DNA of 64,000 nt from Lolium rigidum (Eukaryota; Streptophyta; Magnoliopsida; Poales; Poaceae). Position 1 is the first letter of the stretch. Each line of letters begins with the position of its first letter. Both the position numbers and the translations under genes were made by a program. The notes below the pieces were generated by a model, which had not been told where the DNA came from, ran no database searches, and was given only the letters and a program-made list of their open reading frames with translations. The stretch covers positions 352,637,696 through 352,701,695 of the forward strand of contig NC_061513.1 of assembly GCF_022539505.1 (NCBI RefSeq), written 5' to 3'. Shown piece after piece: positions 46,396 through 57,020 of the stretch.

Positions 46396-47540
46396 TTGGT
46401 CACTTGTACACTCGGGGGTGGAGCAAGCGAGCCTGGTGTGATGGTACAAATATCCATGTCTTTTGCATCCTACCTGGCCTCGCTTACTCCATCCCTGAAT
46501 GTTAAAATTTGTTTTGACCAACAATGTATGAGGCCCTCGTCATTCCATTTGCTTTGGTTTTTCAGAATGCCGATGATTAGAATGGTTGGTCACCTGTACA
46601 CTCCGTGAAGGCATCGGCGAGCTCTGGTGTGATGGCACAAATATCAATCTCTTGTGCATCCTACCTGGTCTCGCCGACTCCTTCACGGAATGTTAATATT
46701 TGTTTTGACCAACAATGTATGAGGCATATGCTATTTAGTTGATACCACTTGGCTCTTTCTTCCATTTTAGTGCCGATGATTAGAATGTTCGGTCAATTGT
46801 ACACACCGGGGTGTCGCTAGTGAGCCTGGTGTGATGGCACAAATATCAATCTCTTGTGCATCCTACCTGGCCTCACTAACGCCATCCCGGGATGTTCATA
46901 TTTGTTTCGACCAACAATGTATGAGGCATTCCAATTAGTTCAAACTAGCTACTTTGTCTCTTATTTGAGTTGGCACTTCTTAATTGCATTGGCCGATGAT
47001 TAAATTTTGTGGTCACTACACTTGGGGGAGGCGTTAGTGAGCCTGGTGCGATGACACAAATATCAATCTCTTGTGCATCCTACTTGGTCTCGCTAACACC
47101 TTCCCTAAATGTTAATATATGTTTGGACCAACAATGTATGAGGCCCTTGTCATTCCATTTGCTTTGGTATCTCAAAATGCCGATGATTAGAATGTTTGGT
47201 CACCTATACACTTGGGGGAGGGGCCAGTGAACCTGGTGCGATGACACAAGTATCAATCTCTTGTGCATCCTACTTGGTTTCGCTGACCCCTTCCCTAAAT
47301 GTTAATATTTGTTCCGACCAACAATCTATGAGGCATTCCATTTAGTTCATACTAGCGACTTATCTCTTATTTGAGTTGGCACTTCTTAGTTACATTGGCC
47401 GATGATTAGAATGTTTGGTCACTTGTACACTCAGGGGAGGGGCTAGTGAACCTGGTGCGATGACACAAGTATCAATCTCTTGTGCATCCTACTTGGTTTC
47501 ACTAACCCCTTCCCTGAATGTTGATATTTCTTCCGACCAA
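46396..47540 (+). repeat. Tandem array of six long foldbacks in CACTA-1
   Basis: Six units of about 190-220 bp each contain a long imperfect foldback of about 125 nt: 46396-46521, 46586-46712, 46789-46914, 47009-47131, 47196-47321 and 47415-47540. Each runs from (T)TGGTCA to TG/CGACCAA and has a conserved apical part (GCACAAATATCAATCTCTTGTGC). Arm cores differ between copies but stay complementary, for example AAGCGAG with CTCGCTT, CGGCGAG with CTCGCCG and TAGTGAG with CTCACTA. Linkers alternate in type (after copies 1 and 4; after copies 3 and 5). No coding function is evident. Confidence 0.9.
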
Positions 47541-47663
47541 CAATGTATGAGGCATGCCTTTTAGTTCATACTACTTGGATCGTTTTTGAGTTTGCTCTTA
47601 TTCGTTGCAAACATCTATGAGCGTGCACTAATGTTTCTTTGGCTTGTGCATATGTACGCAGAT

Positions 47664-47914
47664 ATGAGGTGGTATGTCGTGTACAAGGGCAAGGTTCCCG
47701 GAGTCTACAACAACTGGGAGGAGTTCGGAGATAGGTTCACCGTTTTAGCGGTAACAGCTACAAAGGGTACACCACTAGAGCGGAGGCCGAAGATAGATAC
47801 GCACGCTATTTGGCGGGAGAGAGGAGGGAGCGGAGGAGGAACCGGATGAAGACCACTATCATCGGGATGGTGCTAGTACTGACTCTAGCTCTCTTCTATG
47901 TGATGGTAGTTTAG
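47664..47914 (+). pseudogene. Small hybrid-binding-domain (RNase H1 N-terminal type) protein with C-terminal membrane segment
   Basis: The ATG follows an acceptor-like TACGCAG (47661). The protein starts MRWYVVYKGKVPGVYNNWEE and, after a one-base shift near 47732, continues as HRFSGNSYKGYTTRAEAEDR, which is the pattern of the RNA:DNA hybrid / dsRNA-binding domain of RNase H1 (Pfam Cauli_VI family). An Arg-rich linker and a hydrophobic C-terminus of about 17 residues (IIGMVLVLTLALFYVMV) follow, as in tail-anchored proteins. The shift lies where CAG is expected and AG is read, so it may be an error. No RNase H catalytic domain is attached. It could be a separate gene or an alternative last exon of the second gene. 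Confidence 0.75.
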
Positions 47915-48144
47915 ATCGATGATCGATCTTGTGTAACCACTAGCTCATTTGTGATTTGTAAGTCCGTAACTCGTCTAATATTTGAAATCTTGTGAATCAT
48001 GGAGGCTATTTGAAGAACTATGTATTGATATACTGTGCTGTTGTTTATATGTGTTATATATCATGTATTTGTGTTGTTATACTGTTCTATACAACCTGTG
48101 CAAATACCAGCCAGAAATGCAAAAAATAAAAACGAAATATATAC
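47915..48144. other. 3' flank of the small gene, no gene seen
   Basis: AT-rich sequence with several ATATGTGTT-type stretches leading into the right subterminal repeats. Confidence 0.5.
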
Positions 48145-48261
48145 TAGCAGTGGCGCACTGGTGGACCATGAGTGGCGCACGACCACTAAGTAGCAGTGGC
48201 GCACTAGTCTGGAACCTGTGGCGCACTACTCGGTGATCCCCTTCGAAAGTAGCAGTGGCGC
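48145..48261. repeat. Right subterminal repeats of CACTA-1, part 1
   Basis: Units with AGCAGTGGCGCAC occur at about 48147, 48173, 48192, 48219 and 48251. The last unit is cut by solo LTR D after GGCGC. Confidence 0.88.
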
Positions 48262-51200
48262 TGTAACAGAACCACTTTGCTAATCAAATAATGTTGATGT
48301 TTGTTCATAAGCATGCATGCATTTGCATTGAACTTGAGAAAATTTTGCACTAAAATGGGTTGAAACAATGTTGCCCATGTTGTTGTTTGGTCTAATAAAA
48401 ATTTGGTGCAAAAAGCCCCTCAAAATTTTGGGTCAAAATACCCTAAAAGTGCCAAAATCCTTCCCTGTTTTAAAATTTCAGCAAAATCCCTAAAACCTAG
48501 GGGGTTTTCGCAAAAACCCCCTTTGTCATCTTCCCCACGCACACGAGCGAGCAACCGCACCGGCGCCCGCCCGGCCGTCGATGGAGCCGGCCGCCGAGAT
48601 GCTCCCCGCCGCCCCTAGCCCCTTTAAAGCTCCGCCGCGCCGCCGGAGAGAACCCTAGCACGCCGCCCCTCATCTCCTCTTTTCTTCTCGCGTGAGCCCC
48701 GCCCGAAACCCTAGCTCGGCCAACCTCGCCGTCGCCGCCGTTACCGGCTTCCCCGCGGCCAGCCGACGCCGCCACGAGGTCCGCCCGGACTCCCTCGTCC
48801 TCCTCCGCCCACGCGCGCAAGTCGGGGGCCCCGGAATCGCCGTGGCCGCGCTCTTCTTCCCCGCAGACGGCCGCGCTCACCGGCGCCGATTCGCCGCCGT
48901 CCGGCCTCCTCCGGCGACGCCGTCAACCTCCACGTGATCGCGGTGAGCTGCTGATGCTCGTGGTGCCCTTCCCCTCCCCGATTGCTTCCTCCACCGGCCC
49001 CGCACCGTGCACCTGCGCCCGCCGCCGTCGGACATGGTCGCCGACCATGCTCCGGCGACCCAAAACGGGCGGCGCCGCCACCATTCGGTCGCCCGCGTCA
49101 CCCTGCTCCTTTTCCCCCACGCGCGCGCCGCTATTGCTGGCCAAATCGGCCGATTGCAGCAGCACCAGAGCTCACAGTGAGCCATGGCGCCGCTGACGTC
49201 ATGATGACGTCAGCGTGACGCCATAAATTGCTTTTCTTATTTTTCACGTAATTCATTTCTGTATTTTCTTAAATAGGAAATAATATGACAGGTGGACCCC
49301 ATCTGTCAGGATTTTAATAATTAGGAAATATTTTAGAAAAGACTAAAATTATGACATGTGGGTCCAATTTATTAAACTTTTATTGTATAATTTTCAGAAA
49401 TTGATTTAAAATGAATTAAATCCTGGAAATTCATAAGTAATTCATTTTAAATCAGAAAAATATAAAATTATATATCAAAATGATCAGAAAAACAAATCCT
49501 AGTTGTTTATCCATGATTCATACATGTTTGAAACAATTAAATGTGGAGCTTAGTAGAAAACCCTAATACACCCCTCTCATATGGCGGTGTCCGATGTCGG
49601 AACCCCCTTTTATTTTGACGATGCATCTAGGGTTGCTCATTTCCATTCACATGACATGTCATTCATATTGTATGCGCATTGCATTATGCCATGTCGTGAA
49701 TGTTTGTTTCCCTTTCCGGTATTTGGTTCTTCGCGATAGGATCTGAGCCGGAGACCGACGTCAACGCCACCGAAGAACAGTACTCATCCGCTGAGGGACA
49801 AGGCAAGCCCTAACCTGGTTCATCTATGATTTCAAAATGCTTTTATCTGTGGTTCCTACATATCGCATACGATTCAACTGTCTTTTATCGGTAGATAGAG
49901 TTACCCTATCTATTGCATGTCCGACCTTTGTAGCCTCGATACCCTGATCCACTGCTCCTAGCATAACTAGGTTTGGCATGTGCGCGTCGCGAGAGCCTTT
50001 ATCTCTTATGCTTAGCCATGCTTAGTTTGTTACGATACTACTCCAGGTCTTGGACTGGAGCCTTACAATGAAATGAATCCAGCATGACGAAGTTGACGTG
50101 GTAAGTATAGAGATGATAATGATAAACATGATTAAAGGCTCGGACGAGAGGCCACATTGGGATGTGGTGGGTTGTTTCGTTTCCGCCGACCCTAGGAACC
50201 GAGTTCTCGCCTCTTGAACCAAGACCGAGCGTACAACCACACGAGGCCCTATTATGGTACCCTCTCGACTCACTAACTTGCCTAGTAGATTCCATGAGTC
50301 ACATAGTTTGCGCGTTACCTGGTCATATGCATTGCATTTTGCTTGGGGGTTAAAGGTACATAACGAGCGGGTAAGCGTGGTCGTGGTGGCTGGGGGTTGC
50401 GGCCTGCTGGGAAACCCACCTCGGCTCACATCGTTAAGGACCGGCTTCGGGACTTGACCCGTTACGGCGGAATAATCCTTAGCGCGTGACTCATGGTCTC
50501 GGCGACAAGCAAGGTAAAGGTCGTGGTCGACCACCCTCCGCCAGAGCACACCAAGGAAGTGTGTTATACTAGTGGCATTAAGAGTCGGTCGTCGCGTGTG
50601 GGTAAAGTTGTGCACCCCTGCGAGGTTATGAATCTTTTCGAAAAGCCGTGTCCACGGTTATGGACGACTTGGGAACGGACGTGGAGATCATAGAGAACAT
50701 GAACCTAATCGTAAAACTTGGCAACCAATGTGTGCTTACGGACACCTTCTTCGGGTGTTGAGGGGGTGATCCGAGGATAGTGTTTCGAGATGATGAAGAT
50801 TGGTGGATACGATATGATGATCAATAGAGATAGAGATGTCGCTCTCTTATCCCCTTTCAAAGGTTCTGAGTAGTCGAGCTTCTCTTCTCTCTTATCTTGC
50901 AAAGGAAAACTGGCTTTACGCAAAAGAAGACCTACCGAAAGCTTCGCATACCCGCTTTGCTAAAAGGTTGTACTAAGTCTTGCTGAGTCCCCGTACTCAG
51001 CTTTGCATGCTTTTGTTTCGGATGAAGTCGCTACAGCCGAAGGTGGTTTCTACGTTAATATCGACGGTTAGTTTGGAGTTCCCGGGCGGCAGCACTGCGA
51101 CTTATGGGCTGGGACGTCGCTTTATGTTATGGCTTCTTAAGCCCTTTGCTATCTTGTTATTTAGAATAACATAATTTGCTTCCGTTGCTTGTTGAATGTT

Positions 51201-51385
51201 GGGTCGGTGACCTCTGCGTGTAATAATTTGGATCTTACTCTGTTAAGAGTTGTAATATATTCTTTTGAGTCGTAGAGTCACTGTTGTGTTACCGATTCTC
51301 TCACTGTAGTCTCTCGAGCTCAAGGTTAGGCTTATGTCGGACGAAGATCTGGTATTTGTCTAACCCTGATCCCGGGGGTGCCACA
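48262..51385. mobile_element. D, solo LTR
   Basis: D starts TGTAACAG and ends GTGCCACA, flanked by GGCGC on both sides (48257-48261 and 51386-51390). It contains no gag or pol, only a GC-rich part (48530-49200) and AT-rich stretches. A complete LTR-like unit of 3.1 kb with target duplication is best read as a solo LTR left after LTR-LTR recombination. Orientation is uncertain; TTTAAAGC near 48612 would fit the plus strand. The frames in the GC-rich part show no family features. Confidence 0.88.
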
Positions 51386-51745
51386 GGCGCACCGAAGCTG
51401 CTAGCAATGGCGCACGTCTGTGATACAACAGTGGCGCACCTTGACAACCAACAATAGCGCACCAGCTCGAGGTAACAGTGGCGCACCCCAGGATGCAGTA
51501 GTGGCGCACCAGAAATAGACAGTAGTGGCGCACTGCTGCTCAACAATAGTGGCACACCCCTTTGGAGTAATAGTGGCGCACTACTAGACATTTCAATGGC
51601 GCACGACGTAGTGTGCCACTGTTACTTAGGGTAGTTGTGGCGCACCAGTAGTGCGCCACTACTAAAAGTTAGCAGTGGCGTGATAGTAGTGGCGCACTGC
51701 TGGTGCGCCACTGATGGGGAATAGTGGTGCGCCACTGAATAGATA
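51386..51745. repeat. Right subterminal repeats of CACTA-1, part 2
   Basis: About ten units with (A)GTGGCGCAC cores at intervals of roughly 30-40 bp, the last ones being full palindromes (51591-51618, 51637-51662, 51690-51712). It joins directly to 48145-48261 once D is removed. Confidence 0.9.
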
Positions 51746-51758
51746 TTTCCTAGTAGTG
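51746..51758 (-). repeat. CACTA-1 right terminal inverted repeat
   Basis: TTTCCTAGTAGTG is the exact inverted copy of 3117-3129. AAA follows. Confidence 0.97.
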
Positions 51759-52356
51759 AAAGCATCCCACCAACGCAATGCATAGCCATCAAATTCGGAA
51801 GAAGCAAGCTTAATCTTCCTATATTCAGTGTAGTTTGGATGTAAGTTCCATAACTTCTCAATCTTGAGCTCCCAAGTGAGGTATTCTTCAACATCAGCTC
51901 CTCCTTTAAACTTGGGTATGGAAAACTTAGTCTTACCCAAACCATCTTCCTCATCATGTCCACGACCATGGCGGTCTAGCGGAGCCCAACCTCAAGGACG
52001 ATTACCACGTGGCGCACCACCTGCATTGTGTGCGTCATCTTGAAGCTCAGGATCTTCGTCATCGTCTTGTTGTTGTTGTGCGGTCAAAATTTCAATAGCT
52101 AGGCGCATATCTGCAATATTGCGCTGTATATCCGTCACTTGATCAGCCATTGCGGTGACGGTCTCATTAGTTGCATCCAGCTTTTGGTTGATCTCTTCAA
52201 CCTGCCCATTAAGCACATCGTCCTGAGCGCGGAATTCACGTCGCATCTCATTACGAAGAGCCTCAAACTCCCTCCATGTGATGAGGTCTGCAGCACTCTT
52301 GTTTTCCTGGTGTCGAGGGTGCTCCTCGGCAATGCCCTCCGATAGGGGCTTAGGGT
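51759..52356 (-). pseudogene. Element G gag, N-terminal part
   Basis: On the minus strand the gag frame begins at or before 52356 and includes a helical region (WREFEALRNEMRREFRAQDD, coiled coil), a Gln/Asp-rich stretch and GKTKFSIPKFKGGADVEEYL followed by WELKIEKLW, the classical start of the plant gag capsid domain. A TGA at 51992-51994 is in frame, and the frame reopens unchanged after it. At 51759 it meets CACTA-1 and continues at 3116. The upstream boundary with element E is tentative, and the nominal Met at 52387 would lie inside the LTR of E. Confidence 0.85.
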
Positions 52357-52850
52357 TGATGGAATCCTGCAAGCTGACACGAGACATCGGTTCACAGACA
52401 AGCGGGGAGAGCGATTTACCCAGGTTCGGGGCCCTCGATGAGGTAAAACCCTTACGTCCTGCTCGTCTGTTCTTGATTATGATGATAATGGGTTACAATG
52501 GGGTGCCGAATAGTTCGGCTGAGATCTCGTCGAGATGGCTAAGTGCTAGGGTGACCTAGCTCTGAGTTTTTGGTGGCTAAGGTTGCTAAGATTGATTGTC
52601 CCTCGGCAGCCCCTCTCCTGGCCTTTATATAGGAGGCCAGGTCTCAAGAGGTCCAACCGAGTACGACTAGGTTACAGTAATTCTAGATCTAATCTTTCCT
52701 TTTTCGGTTGCTTCTTTGCCTTGCCTCCCAAGGAATCTTCTGGTGTGCCATCCGGTTGGGCCGCCTTGCCTCCAAGTGCTTTCATGGGCCTCCAACTAGG
52801 AAATACAGGATAGGGCAACATCGGTTACCCGAAGGGTAATGCCCACGTTA
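52357..52850 (-). repeat. Probable 3' LTR of E
   Basis: On the minus strand it would start TAACGTGGGC (TG mutated to TA) and end GATTCCATCA. A TATATAAAGG box is at 52622-52631 on that strand. The inward neighbour ACTCGGGGCTAC (about 52851-52862) fits a polypurine tract. No second LTR lies in the window, so the limits rest on the TG...CA pattern only. Confidence 0.5.
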
Positions 52851-52962
52851 GTAGCCCCGAGTGTCTAGCCGAAGATAGTTCGGATAGAGACTAAAGCATG
52901 CCTTCACCAAATGTCTTTCTCCTTGAATGTTCTTGTTCTTCCTGAATCTGCATCATCTTCTT

Positions 52963-53452
52963 CTGTCGGGTGCGCGTCAGCGCTCCCGATGGGAGTAGCC
53001 CCCGAGTCTAGGTACGGATGCTTGCAATCCGTGCGTAGACTCAAGTTGTACCACTCGAACATTTTGCTCCGCCGAAGTTTTTTCGTAAGTCTCTGTAGTT
53101 CATCCGATATATTTTCCTCATGCAAGGGATAATGAGTAACATGCCCAACTTTTGCTGGTTAACTGCCGATGGCAAAACAATGTTACCCTACACAGAATCA
53201 AGTCCCCGGGCATGATCCTGGAGTGGAAAAAAGTTTCTGTCGGGTGCGCGTCAGTGCTCCTGATGGGAGTAGCCCCCGAGTCTGGGCACGGGTGCTTGCA
53301 ACCGAGTGCAGACTCAAGTCGAGAAATTATCTCTTCCTTCAAGGCTTATTTCTTCGAATCTTCATTTTATCGGGTGCGCGTCCAGCGCTCCCTATGGGAG
53401 TAGCCCCCGAGTCTAGGTGCGGATGCTTGCAATCCGTGCGTAGACTCAAGTT
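52963..53452. repeat. Three repeats with a PPT-like core in the 3' region of E
   Basis: Units at 52963-53047, 53238-53320 and 53369-53452 share CGGGTGCGCGTCAGCGCTCC, GGGAGTAGCCCCCGAGTCT, CTTGCAA and AGACTCAAGT. The inverted GACTCGGGGGCTACTCCC core copies the polypurine tract sequence. Confidence 0.85.
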
Positions 53453-53842
53453 CATCATCCGATACCTTCTTATTCATTCGAATGCTTTCAGTATTCCTCA
53501 TGAAGTCATTGATGACGCTTTACTGATATCTCGATTTTGACTATCAAGATGTGACCCGCTGGGCCCACTTTCTCTCTGTCTGGTCCTATTTTCAAGCAAT
53601 TTCCGCCCTCTGCGCACAGTTACCAAGGCGTCTCCTCGATTTCCGCAATCATCAATCGGAAAATGGTCCGCTTGATAGACTCACATCAATGACACGTGCC
53701 CACGCAACTCTTCTCCTCTTAAGATCTCCAAAGGGCGAGAAATCCTTAATCTTTTCCCACATCTGCCTTTGCCTTTCTTCTTCTTCTCCCGTAACTGCTG
53801 CGCCGCCACCACCACTTCTCCAATCTTCTCCAGATCTAGACC

Positions 53843-55266
53843 ATGGTGAAGAAGAAGAGCGTTACTGCCGCCGGCAGCTCTTCGACCGGTGGTGCCGCCG
53901 CCAAATCTTCCTCCACTCTTCCAAAGAAGAGTTCTTCAGATGCTCCTCCCACAGCTCCGGCGCCGCCGGCGCCGCCGAGCTCAATAGCCAAGCCGGGAGA
54001 TTGGTCGGCGTCCTCCATCACGAAACGTGATGAGAAGAGGGCTCGAAGCCTTGGATTAGTCTCCCCTGACGAGGGGAACGTGATACTTCCAGGTGCGATT
54101 TCTCGGCCCAATCCCCCTGCTGGTTTTACCGTGGTGTTCTTATCATTCCTATACCAGGGATTTTCGCTTCCTGCCCATGAGTTCCTTCTTCGCCTTCTAC
54201 GGACTTATGAAATCCAACTGTGGCAACTTACTCCCAACTCGATCCTTCACGTTGCTGTGTTTATCACCCTCTGTGAGGCATTTTTGGGCATTGAGCCTCA
54301 TTTCGGATTGTGGAGGAAAATCTTCTATGTTAAGAGGTACAGCAGTAGCAATGGGTCCTTCGTCATTGGAGGCGTGGGGTTCGTGGCTCGCTCGGAGGTT
54401 AATTATTTCAGTTTCCTGATGAGGGAATCCGTGCAAGGATGGAGACTGAAATGGTTTTATGTCAGAGATTCTGTGACAACCGAGTCCCAGCTCCCTTTCT
54501 TTGCCGACGTCCTTGAGGCTAAGCCGAAAGATTCCTGGAAGAACATTCTTTCTCCTGACGAAAGGGCAGCTGCCGACGAATTATTCGCCAGATTCCTTCG
54601 GATCAAGGAAACCGATGGACAAACCATGATTGGCACAGAGGTAGCAGCGGTGTTCCTGAAGCATCGGGTCCAACCAGTCATGGCGAGTGTTCATCCAATG
54701 TGGTTGTATACGGGCCCAAAAGATGAAACCAGGATCAATGTCGCTGAACTGTCGGAAAAGGAGCTGCTTGATGAAGTCCGTCGCCTTACTCTCTTCAGTC
54801 AGGAGGACTCGATCCCATTGATGTCTTCCTATACTCCTCTCGATGCCAACCATCCACCGTCAGAGGTAATTCTTCTTCTCATACTCTTATTATGCTGCTT
54901 TCGCTTAGTCGACATATTTTTCATTATTCTTATTTGCTTCTTTTTTCGGCAGGTTCCCATAGCTTCTAGAAACTTACAAGATTCTCCGAATGACAATTAT
55001 GAAGGAAGAGGCTCCTCAGTCCCTGTTGATTTTCGTACTGCTGAACATGTAGACCCAGAAGATGAATATGATGACCCGATAGATTCGGAAGCTGCCCATG
55101 CCAACCTTCCTTCCTCAGTCGATGATGCTTGCAACACATAGGGATCAGTGCGCGATGATGACGCTGATCATGATGCCTTTATTGATGCAGCTGTGGAGGA
55201 GGCCAAGGCTTCACCCGCGAAGAGATCGACTGGCGGCTTTGCCGATGAAGACGACCTCTTCGACAT
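53843..55266 (+). pseudogene. Antisense gene of E, first exons (Transposase_28 / 'putative gypsy-type' domain)
   Basis: The protein starts MVKKKSVTAAGSSSTGGAAA, a Ser/Ala/Pro-rich leader, and continues with a domain of about 250 residues (GFTVVFLSFLYQGFSLPAHEF, LRTYEIQLWQLTPNSI, CEAFLGIEPHFGLWRKIF) that matches the plant family annotated as putative gypsy-type transposon (PF04195). Exon 1 ends at 54865. An 87-bp intron (54866-54952) is itself open. In-frame TAG at 55139-55141 is followed by the same frame to a donor at 55267, so TAG probably replaces CAG. It lies antisense to E. Function is unknown. Confidence 0.8.
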
Positions 55267-55339
55267 GTAAGTATCTTCTTCCCTGAAGCCGCATTTTATC
55301 CTTTTACTTCTTGCATTCCTTTCATATCTTTTTGTCAAT

Positions 55340-57020
55340 CATTTTCCTTCACAATGACGAAGGTTTTGTCGAGCCGCCGGCTAAGAAGGCCAAATTCGGA
55401 GCTGCTCCGCCGGACGTCGCTACTTCTGAAGCGTCGGTTCCTAAAGCAGCCCCTGTGGCTCAGGTATCAACAGCTTCCTCCCTTTCTAAAGGGAAAGATG
55501 CTCCTTCAACTGCCGCCACCAGGACTCCACCTTCTGTAAGTACCTCCCGATCGCAACGCGAACCTTTATGGTGTGTATCTTGCTTAATGATTTTTCATTG
55601 AATATCCCGTTTTTTTCTTTAGGACCTGCGAGGAGTTATCTCCTCTTTGGAGGCCTTCGCTTCCCAATTCACTTCTCTGGAGGCAGAGAAGGTTCGACTG
55701 GAGAAGGAGGTTAAATCTTCCTCCTCGAAGTTGGATGGTGCGGTGAAGATAGCTGCCGAGGCCCGCCAAGAAGTCGACTCCCTGAAGGAGGAACTGGGCA
55801 AGCTGAAGGAAAAGTTGAAGGAGGAGGAGGCGTCAAGGCTGGCTGCCGAAGCTCAGGCAGCCAAAAAAGATGAACTCCTTCGCCAATCTTCGCTAGCTTT
55901 GCTTGGTAATTTCTTCTATATTTCTCTGTCGAATATCGTACTTTACGAAGTCGATCTCCTGTTAATGATCTTTTCCATTATTTTCTCTTACAGAAGCCGC
56001 CAACATCCCCGTCAATGCCTTGGACAAGGTTCCGAATAACTCTCCCGCAAATGGTGTATCGATGACTCTCGCCTCCCACCAGCTTACGCGGGAGCTTCTC
56101 GAAAAGGGGAAAGGTGCTATGGCGTGGATGCACTCGATGATCTTCCCCAAGATCAAGCAAGACAAGAATCTAGGGCAATTGATCGATGCCTTCGCGGTTG
56201 ACACCAAGGAGGTTATCGAGGTATTCAAACGCACCTCGCGTACCTATGGCGCCCTCCTTGCCTTCCAACTTATGATGGGTTATGGCTTTAAGGCTGACAT
56301 CGAAGAAATGACTAAGGAGCTGCCAAAAGAGCAAGATGGGCAGTTCGTTGATTTAAGTGCCTTTAAAACGTACGCCCTTAATTGTGCTCGCCAGCTCCTT
56401 GAACTAGTGTCGTCGAGGAAGACGTCGGTTGGTCCCGGTTATCGACTCGGACCCAAGCCCCTTGATTTTTGTAACGAGACTTATCTTCGAGTTGATGTGA
56501 AACATTGTTCCGTTGCAAAACTTGTGTTTGTAATAAACTCCGTGCTAGCAATGTTGCTAGTACACCTTTGTTATGATATTTTTACTTGCACTTCTCCCGA
56601 TGGGAGTTACTTCGGATGCTCGAATTGACCCGATCCGTCATCCTTTTTAACGCTGTTTCCTGTAGGTTTTCCCAGTGCCTTCATTTGTCGACGACTCTTC
56701 GGGTGCTCTTCCTGAAGGTGATCGAATTCAGCGTATGAAGGATCGGATCACTCAAATGGAAAAAGATCTACGCAACACTTATGCCTTAGCTGCTATTGTC
56801 AATAAGAAGAGCGAGATTGCAGCCGAAGTGGAGCGGTACGCTCTTACTGAACTGCATAAAGCTACCGAGAGTTTGAAATGTAAGTTTCTTGAGCCTTGCA
56901 CTTTTTTATCAACCACGCCTTGTCTGATCCTCTATTTGATTCCTTTGCCAGTCATAGCCCTGAACCGTGCGGAGGAGAACAAACGAATTCATGAGCGTGT
57001 GCACGCTTTAACCCAGCTGT
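55340..57020 (+). pseudogene. Antisense gene of E, middle exons (coiled coil)
   Basis: Candidate exons are about 55352-55535 (EGFVEPPAKKAKF...), 55623-55905 (a long Glu/Lys/Leu coiled coil, LEAEKVRLEKEV, LKEELGKLKEKLKEEEASR), 55994 to about 56470 (ASHQLTRELLEKGKGAMAWM, YGALLAFQLMMGYGF) and two further exons around 56668-56882 and 56952-57020. Most are bounded by GTAAGT-type donors and CAG/TAG acceptors; the acceptor before 55352 is not canonical. Solo LTR H interrupts the last exon at 57020. Exact exon limits are estimates. Confidence 0.65.

Larger units (their letters stand above)
3117..51758 (+). mobile_element. CACTA-1, large autonomous-type CACTA (En/Spm) transposon
   Basis: The element starts CACTACTAGGAAA at 3117 and ends with the exact 13-bp inverted copy at 51746-51758. 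It is flanked by the 3-bp duplication AAA (3114-3116 and 51759-51761), as expected for CACTA elements. It carries a TNP2-type gene, a spliced second gene, subterminal arrays of palindromic GTGGCGCACC units, a foldback array and a small additional gene. After subtracting A1 and solo LTR D, the element itself is about 14.2 kb, a plausible size for an autonomous cereal CACTA. Insertion into the gag of element G is proven by the resumed gag frame on the right. Confidence 0.97.

Noticed and set aside
46193..47540. CRISPR-like array reading of the six repeats
   Set aside because: Units are 190-220 bp, diverged, self-complementary and in a plant transposon. Nothing else supports a CRISPR array.
47664..47914. 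Endogenous pararetrovirus fragment
   Set aside because: The domain family is also used by a plant virus protein, but no other viral gene, intergenic region or primer site is nearby. The frame sits within CACTA-1 and the domain is widespread in cellular RNase H1.
48497..49218. Several frames in the GC-rich part of D, and similar ones at 57473-58039 in H
   Set aside because: They lie inside solo LTRs, overlap on both strands and show only Arg/Ala/Pro bias.
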